The notes below the pieces were generated by a model, which was given only the letters and a program-made list of their open reading frames with translations, had not been told where the DNA came from and did not search any database. 64,000 bases of DNA from VBDM01 sp035519135 (GTDB lineage Bacteria; Pseudomonadota; Gammaproteobacteria; Burkholderiales; SG8-39), in assembly GCA_035519135.1 (NCBI GenBank), contig DATIWX010000133.1, positions 123,562 through 187,561 on the forward strand, given 5' to 3'. Shown here piece by piece: positions 59,912 through 64,000 of the stretch; position 1 is the first letter of the stretch; each line of letters starts with the position of its first letter. The translations under genes and the position numbers were made by a program.

Positions 59912-60886
59912 ATGAATGCCGCAACACGATCCCCGATCCGTTTCCTGGGCGCGGCGCTGCTCGCCGCGGCCCTGCCCTGCGCCGCGCAGCAATATCCCGT
60001 GAAGCCGATCCTGGTGGTGATGCCGCTGCAGGCGGGGAGCGCGGTCGACGTGATGATCCGCATCGTCGCCCAGAAGATGAGCGAGAACCTGGGCCAGCAG
60101 ATCGTGATCGAGAACCAGCCCGGCGCCGCCGGCTCGATCGGCGCCGAGCGGGTGAAGCGCGCGCCGCCCGACGGCTACACCGTCGGGACGCTGAACGACA
60201 GCATCCTCACCATGATCCCGAACATCCGCCAGGTCGGCTACGACCCGGTGAAGGATTTCGCGCCGGTGGGCGTGGTGGCGGCGATCACCTGGGTGATGGT
60301 GGTGAACAACGACCTCCCGGCCAAGACCGTTCCCGAATTCGTCGCGCTGGCGAAGAGCCGGCCGGGGAAGCTCGACTACTCCTCCGGGGGCAACGGCAGC
60401 CCGCAGCACGTGGCGATGGAGGCGTTCAAGGCGGCCACCGGGATCGACGTGGTGCACATCCCCTATCGCGGCGCGACGCAGGCGGCGACCGACGTGATGT
60501 CGGGCCGGGTGCAGGCGCATTTCAGCGCGGTGTCGATCGTGCTGCCCTACATCAAGGACGGCCGCATGCGGGCGCTGGGGGTGCCGAGCAGCGCGCGCTC
60601 GCCGCTGCTGCCCGCCGTGCCGACCATGACCGAGGCGGGCGTCCCCGGCTTCGAGTGGCGCACCTGGGCGTCGTTCTGCCTGCCGCTGGCTACCCCGGCT
60701 CCGATCATCGAACGGCTCAACGCCGAGCTCCTCAAGGCGGTGAACACGCCCGAGGTGCGCGACAAGCTGATCGCCCAGGGGCTGGAGCCGATCGGCTCCA
60801 AGCCCGAAGTCGTCACGCAGTGGACCCAGGCCGGCCTGGTGCGCATGCGCGACATCGTGCAGCGCGCCAAGATCCAGGCGGAGTAG
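59912..60886 (+). CDS. Bug-family periplasmic binding protein
   Basis: A 324-residue solute receptor. Signal peptide (about 1-26, FLGAALLAAALPCAAQQ), then YPVKPILVVMPLQAGSAVDV, VIENQPGAAGSIGAER and APPDGYTVGTLND, and the C-terminal PAPIIERLNAELLKA. GAGGAGGAGG gives a strong ribosome site for ATG 59912. The usual FAPGG loop reads MPLQAGSAVD, a variation that could change ligand choice. First of a three-gene run with a VOC gene and a lipoprotein. Confidence 0.9.
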   Translation: MNAATRSPIRFLGAALLAAALPCAAQQYPVKPILVVMPLQAGSAVDVMIRIVAQKMSENLGQQIVIENQPGAAGSIGAERVKRAPPDGYTVGTLNDSILTMIPNIRQVGYDPVKDFAPVGVVAAITWVMVVNNDLPAKTVPEFVALAKSRPGKLDYSSGGNGSPQHVAMEAFKAATGIDVVHIPYRGATQAATDVMSGRVQAHFSAVSIVLPYIKDGRMRALGVPSSARSPLLPAVPTMTEAGVPGFEWRTWASFCLPLATPAPIIERLNAELLKAVNTPEVRDKLIAQGLEPIGSKPEVVTQWTQAGLVRMRDIVQRAKIQAE

Positions 60887-60894
60887 CCCGGGCT

Positions 60895-61566
60895 TTGCTC
60901 ACGCGCATCGATCACGTCGCGATCGGCGTCGCGGACTTGAAGTCCGGGATCGACGCCTACCGCCGCATCGGCTTCGAGGTCGACGGGCGCGGCACGGCCG
61001 CGAACGACGGCGACCACCTGCAGCTGGCGAGCGCCCTCCGCGAAGGCATCCAGTCGATCGCCCTGGCGAGCGACGACCTCGAGCGGGACAAGGCCGGGAT
61101 GCGCTCGCGCGGCGGCGTCGACTGGATCAAGCTGGTCGCGCCGGGTCCTTCGAAGCCGGGCCGGCACCCCAACGGCGTGCAGCGCATCGAGCGCGTCTAC
61201 ATCGCGGTCGAGGACGTCGCCGCGTCCGCCGCCTTGTACGCCCGCGTGCTCGGCGTGCCGGCCCCGAAGATGGAGCGCGGCGCCGTCATCCACGCCGACA
61301 TGGCGATCTTCCAGCTCGGCCCGACCGCGCTCGGCCTCGCGCAGCCCGCGGGCCCGGGCGTGTGCGCCGACGCCCTCGAGCGCCGCGGCCCGGGACCGTT
61401 CCAGATCCTGTACCGCACCAGCAGCATGGACGCCGCCGCGAAATGGATGGCCGACCACGGCGTCCCGCCGCCCGCGCGCGGCATCCGCAACACCGGCGAG
61501 CAGGCGATGCTGGTCGCGCCGGAGCACGCCTGCGGCGTGTACATCGGCTTCGTGGGGCCGGCCTAG
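60895..61566 (+). CDS. VOC family protein
   Basis: A 223-residue two-domain VOC protein: RIDHVAIGVADLKSGIDAYR at the start with a metal-ligand His, VDWIKLVAP, and a second unit GVQRIERVYIAVEDVAASAA. Probably acts as a glyoxalase- or dioxygenase-type metalloenzyme. No ATG fits; TTG at 60895, 8 bases after the Bug stop, is the best start. The lipoprotein gene begins 2 bases after its stop, so the three genes are co-transcribed. Confidence 0.75.
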   Translation: MLTRIDHVAIGVADLKSGIDAYRRIGFEVDGRGTAANDGDHLQLASALREGIQSIALASDDLERDKAGMRSRGGVDWIKLVAPGPSKPGRHPNGVQRIERVYIAVEDVAASAALYARVLGVPAPKMERGAVIHADMAIFQLGPTALGLAQPAGPGVCADALERRGPGPFQILYRTSSMDAAAKWMADHGVPPPARGIRNTGEQAMLVAPEHACGVYIGFVGPA

Positions 61567-61568
61567 GC

Positions 61569-62483
61569 ATGGCGCCGCGCGCGATCGCCACCCTCACCGT
61601 CGCGCTGCCCGCGATCCTGCTCGCGGGCTGCGCCGGCACCGGCTGCGAGGAATGGGACACGCGGGTGGAATCGGTGAAGGTGTGCAACTCCAAGGGCTTG
61701 AATTGCTCCATGCAGGAACAGCCGGTGCAGTATTGCGCCAGAAAAACCGGCGAGCGCGCCGCGCCCGCCGCCGCGCGCGGCAAGGCTCCCGCTGCCCCGG
61801 CGCAGCCGAAGGAAGCCCGGGCGCCCGAGAAGACCGCCAGAGCTGCACCGGCTCCGATCCGGCCCGAAGCGGAGCGAGAAGCCCCGGCTGCGAAGCAGCC
61901 CAAAGAAGACCGCCGCGCCCAGGCCCGGGACAAGAACGGCATGCCGAACCTGAACCCGTTCTGGCAATCGCTCTTTGCCGCGTCGAGATATCCCGGGCTG
62001 CGGTACGGCAAGCTCAGGAGAGTCGCCATGAGCGCGGCGACCGCTCCGGCCAGCAGTCCCCAGGTCGAGGCGGCGCTCAAGAGCAACGTGCGTTCCGTGG
62101 TCAGCATGCAGGTCGCCTCCGACAGCAAGTCCACGCCCATGGATCACCGCCTGGAAGTGGTGGTGTACCGCGCTCACGACCGCGAAGCGGCCGCCGCGCT
62201 GTATGCCGCGATGATGCGCGAGGAATGGAGAGACAAGAGACCTCAGACCCAGCCCGGCGTGACGCTTGCCGTGGTGAAGACCGGCGACAAGAAGACCCCC
62301 GATGCGTCCGGACAGCGGATCTACCTGCAGCGCGGGCCCTACGTCGTCGAAGTCGACGAGTGGAAATCCATCTACAGAAATGCGGCGGGCAAGCCGGTGC
62401 CGGGCAAGCAATTTCCCCATACCGGCCCGATCAGCCCCGGCGTCGTCGCCAAGGCCGTGACCCAGACGTTTCCGGCGGAGTGA
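61569..62483 (+). CDS. Cys-rich lipoprotein, paralogue of the gene at 21864
   Basis: A 304-residue predicted lipoprotein, lipobox LLAGC (Cys about residue 21). The mature N-terminus repeats the pattern of the paralogue: C-x4-CEEWDTRVE, VCNSKGLNC, VQYCARK. An Ala/Pro/Lys-rich linker (about 60-120) follows, then an alpha/beta domain ending with IYLQRGPYVVEVDE. It differs from the paralogue by this linker. Co-transcribed with a VOC gene and a Bug gene. Function unknown. Confidence 0.75.
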   Translation: MAPRAIATLTVALPAILLAGCAGTGCEEWDTRVESVKVCNSKGLNCSMQEQPVQYCARKTGERAAPAAARGKAPAAPAQPKEARAPEKTARAAPAPIRPEAEREAPAAKQPKEDRRAQARDKNGMPNLNPFWQSLFAASRYPGLRYGKLRRVAMSAATAPASSPQVEAALKSNVRSVVSMQVASDSKSTPMDHRLEVVVYRAHDREAAAALYAAMMREEWRDKRPQTQPGVTLAVVKTGDKKTPDASGQRIYLQRGPYVVEVDEWKSIYRNAAGKPVPGKQFPHTGPISPGVVAKAVTQTFPAE

Positions 62484-62487
62484 GAAG

Positions 62488-62520
62488 CGGCGAGGCGCGC
62501 CGTTTCGTTTCGTTTGTTTC
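62488..62520 (+). terminator. Possible terminator after the lipoprotein gene
   Basis: Short stem CGGCG (62488-62492) with CGCCG (62498-62502), followed by TTTCGTTTCGTTTGTTTC. The stem is short but the T-rich tail is striking for this GC content. Confidence 0.4.
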
Positions 62521-62590
62521 GGATTCGGCCATCGATCCGCCCGAAAGGCGCAAAATAGCGCCGCATTCCGGAAACTCCTGGAGGAATCCT

Positions 62591-63718
62591 GTGAATCGCA
62601 TGCTGTGTGCCACGCTCGCCATCGCGCTCGCCGCTCCGGCCCAGGCGCAGTCTCCCGGCGTGAGCTCCAAGTCGGTCCTGCTCGGGCAATCGGCCGCCTT
62701 CTCCGGCCCGGCGGCGCAGCTCGGGATCCAGATGAATCTCGGGTCCAAGGCCTATTTCGATCACGTGAACGCGCAGGGCGGGGTGTTCGGCCGGAAGATC
62801 GAGCTCAAGACGCGCGACGACAAGTACGAGGCGAATCTCTGCGTCGAGAACACCAGGAAGTTCATCGAGGAGGACAAGGTCTTCGCCCTGGTGTCCTACG
62901 TCGGCACGCCGACCACGGCGGCGGCGATGCCGATCTTCACCGAGGCCAGGGTGCCTCTGGTGGGCCCCTTCACCGGCGCGGAAGTGCTGCGCAACCCGGT
63001 GAACCGCTACATCTTCAATGTGCGGGCGAGCTACTACGACGAGACCGAGAAGATCGTCGAGCAGCTCGTCTCGACCGGCAACCACAAGATCGCCGTGTTC
63101 TATCAGGACGACGCCTACGGGCAGGCCGGGCTGAAAGGCGTCGAGATCGCCATGGGCAGGCGCAACATGAAGATCGCGGCGCTCGGCAAGGTCGAGCGCA
63201 ACACGGTGAAGGTCCAGGACGCGGTCAAGACCATCAACGCCGCGCAGCCCGACGGCGTGATCATGATCTCCGCCTACACCTCGATCACCGAGTTCGTCCG
63301 CCAGATGAAGTCGGCCGGCAGCACCACCCAGTTCCACAACGTTTCCTTCGTCGGCAGCAAGGCGCTCGCCGACGCGCTCAAGGACGAGGGCTACGGGGTG
63401 GCGATCTCGCAGGTGGTGCCCTTCCCCTGGAGCCCGAGCATCCCGATCGTCAAGGAATACCAGCAGGTCCTCGGCAAGGCCGGCAACACCGACTTCAACT
63501 TCTCCAGCCTGGAAGGCTACATCGTGGCCAAGGTGATGGTCGAGGGTCTGAAGCGCGCGGGGAAGGATCTCACCCGGGAAAAGCTGGTTGCGGCGCTGGA
63601 GAGCATGAGCAGCGTCGACGTCGGCGAATTCATGGTGAGCTTCTCGCCCACCAGTCACAGCGGCTCGAAATTCGTCGACCTGACGATGATCGGCCGCGCC
63701 GGGAAGTTCATCAAGTAG
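62591..63718 (+). CDS. LIV-type ABC transporter substrate-binding protein
   Basis: A 375-residue periplasmic binding protein. Signal peptide (RMLCATLAIALAAPAQAQ), then KSVLLGQSAAFSGPAAQLGI, NAQGGVFGRKIEL and YQDDAYGQAGLKGVE, typical of Peripla_BP_6 receptors. GTG 62591 has GGAGGA 6 bases upstream. No permease or ATPase gene follows within the window, so it is either an orphan receptor or its transporter lies beyond position 64000. Confidence 0.92.
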   Translation: MNRMLCATLAIALAAPAQAQSPGVSSKSVLLGQSAAFSGPAAQLGIQMNLGSKAYFDHVNAQGGVFGRKIELKTRDDKYEANLCVENTRKFIEEDKVFALVSYVGTPTTAAAMPIFTEARVPLVGPFTGAEVLRNPVNRYIFNVRASYYDETEKIVEQLVSTGNHKIAVFYQDDAYGQAGLKGVEIAMGRRNMKIAALGKVERNTVKVQDAVKTINAAQPDGVIMISAYTSITEFVRQMKSAGSTTQFHNVSFVGSKALADALKDEGYGVAISQVVPFPWSPSIPIVKEYQQVLGKAGNTDFNFSSLEGYIVAKVMVEGLKRAGKDLTREKLVAALESMSSVDVGEFMVSFSPTSHSGSKFVDLTMIGRAGKFIK

Positions 63719-64000
63719 TCGCCTCGGTGGAGCTGGCGCAAATCGGCGACAAGGCGCCGGCAACAGCCGTACAGGCGCTGAACGAGGGGCCAGGTCCCTC
63801 GCAAGTCAGGTAAACCCCTACGGAGACGTACCGAGGAACCCTCGTTTACCTCGAAGAAAAATCCTAGAGTTCGCAAGCCAGCGCAGCGCTTGCTGCGAAA
63901 CGCGGCGGCCGTGATTGGGCGCGCGTATGATAAAAGTAGAGCCAGCACGCTGTACCTCGTGCAGTGATCCGGCGCTGGCCCCGCCACAAAAAATCGCCGC
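63719..64000. other. Non-coding right end with an inverted repeat
   Basis: No convincing gene in the last 282 bases. AGGTAAAC (63808-63815) and GTTTACCT (63844-63851) are exact inverted repeats 28 bases apart, and a small CGAGG-AAC-CCTCG dyad lies between them (63833-63845). The rest looks like an upstream region of a gene beyond the edge. Confidence 0.4.

Noticed and set aside
63655..63987. Minus-strand open frame at the right edge
   Set aside because: It overlaps the 3' end of the binding-protein gene, has no recognisable domain and no ribosome site.

Overview
The window is high-GC DNA (roughly two thirds G+C by eye) from a betaproteobacterium, most likely of the order Burkholderiales or a close relative. 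Three things point there. The block serA-pheA-hisC-tyrA-aroA/cmk-rpsA-ihfB-lapA-lapB-ugd-rfaE1-hldD-cysM is a typical betaproteobacterial supra-operon. There are three intact tripartite-tricarboxylate-type (Bug) binding proteins and a remnant of a fourth. RlmD and BI-1 family genes are also present. Three tRNA genes are visible (Arg-ACG, Ser-GCT, Ser-TGA). I see no rRNA, CRISPR array, insertion sequence or prophage.

Layout. 1-2336 (minus): trxC-hsp20-lon stress operon with a sigma32-like promoter; lon runs off the left edge. 2479-3072: HNH nuclease. 3154-10463 (minus): eight tightly packed genes, an MlaE-type permease, a degenerate ABC ATPase without a P-loop, an MCE/MlaD protein, a TPR lipoprotein, an EutA-family ATPase with a His/Asp-rich tail, and three cupin proteins. 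10571-14833 (minus): VOC protein, HbpS/GlcG protein, GntR-FCD regulator, a divergent aconitase-family heterodimer and a BKACE-type enzyme. Facing them at 14935-18531 (plus) are an arylmalonate-decarboxylase/maleate-isomerase-like enzyme, a Bug protein, a SnoaL-PNPOx fusion and an alpha/beta hydrolase. Two identical 15-bp GntR-type operators sit at the two promoter regions of this block.

18694-28555: hydantoinase-like amidohydrolase and a second aconitase-family pair, split by a plus-strand Bug-lipoprotein module, followed by a complete LIV-type ABC importer transcribed as SBP-livH-livM-livG-livF-leuC-like. 28699-31918: tRNA-Arg, di-haem peroxidase, tRNA-Ser, lysC and a small HTH gene. 31919-32317 is non-coding and holds a structured 3' region with a strong terminator, a degraded Bug fragment and a Fur-like site. 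32318-36776: two tandem secreted alpha/beta-hydrolase-domain proteins with Asp/His-rich tracts. 36820-41825: two divergent LysR genes, a methyltransferase-like zinc protein and a Tat-exported amidohydrolase. 41995-45085: tRNA-Ser, BI-1, rlmD and an exonuclease. 45119-59214: the core aromatic amino acid, ribosome and LPS block. 59258-63718: an orphan SLATT-like gene, a third Bug gene, a VOC gene, a second member of the Cys-rich lipoprotein family and a second LIV-type binding protein.

How it works together. The accessory two thirds looks like several capture-and-degrade modules for organic acids or related compounds: Bug and LIV binding proteins, aconitase-type hydro-lyases, amidohydrolases, VOC enzymes, cupins. 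The least familiar unit is the MCE / pseudo-ATPase / EutA / cupin operon. The best supported regulatory story is the GntR operator pair. All functional assignments are by reading protein motifs; no database search was run.
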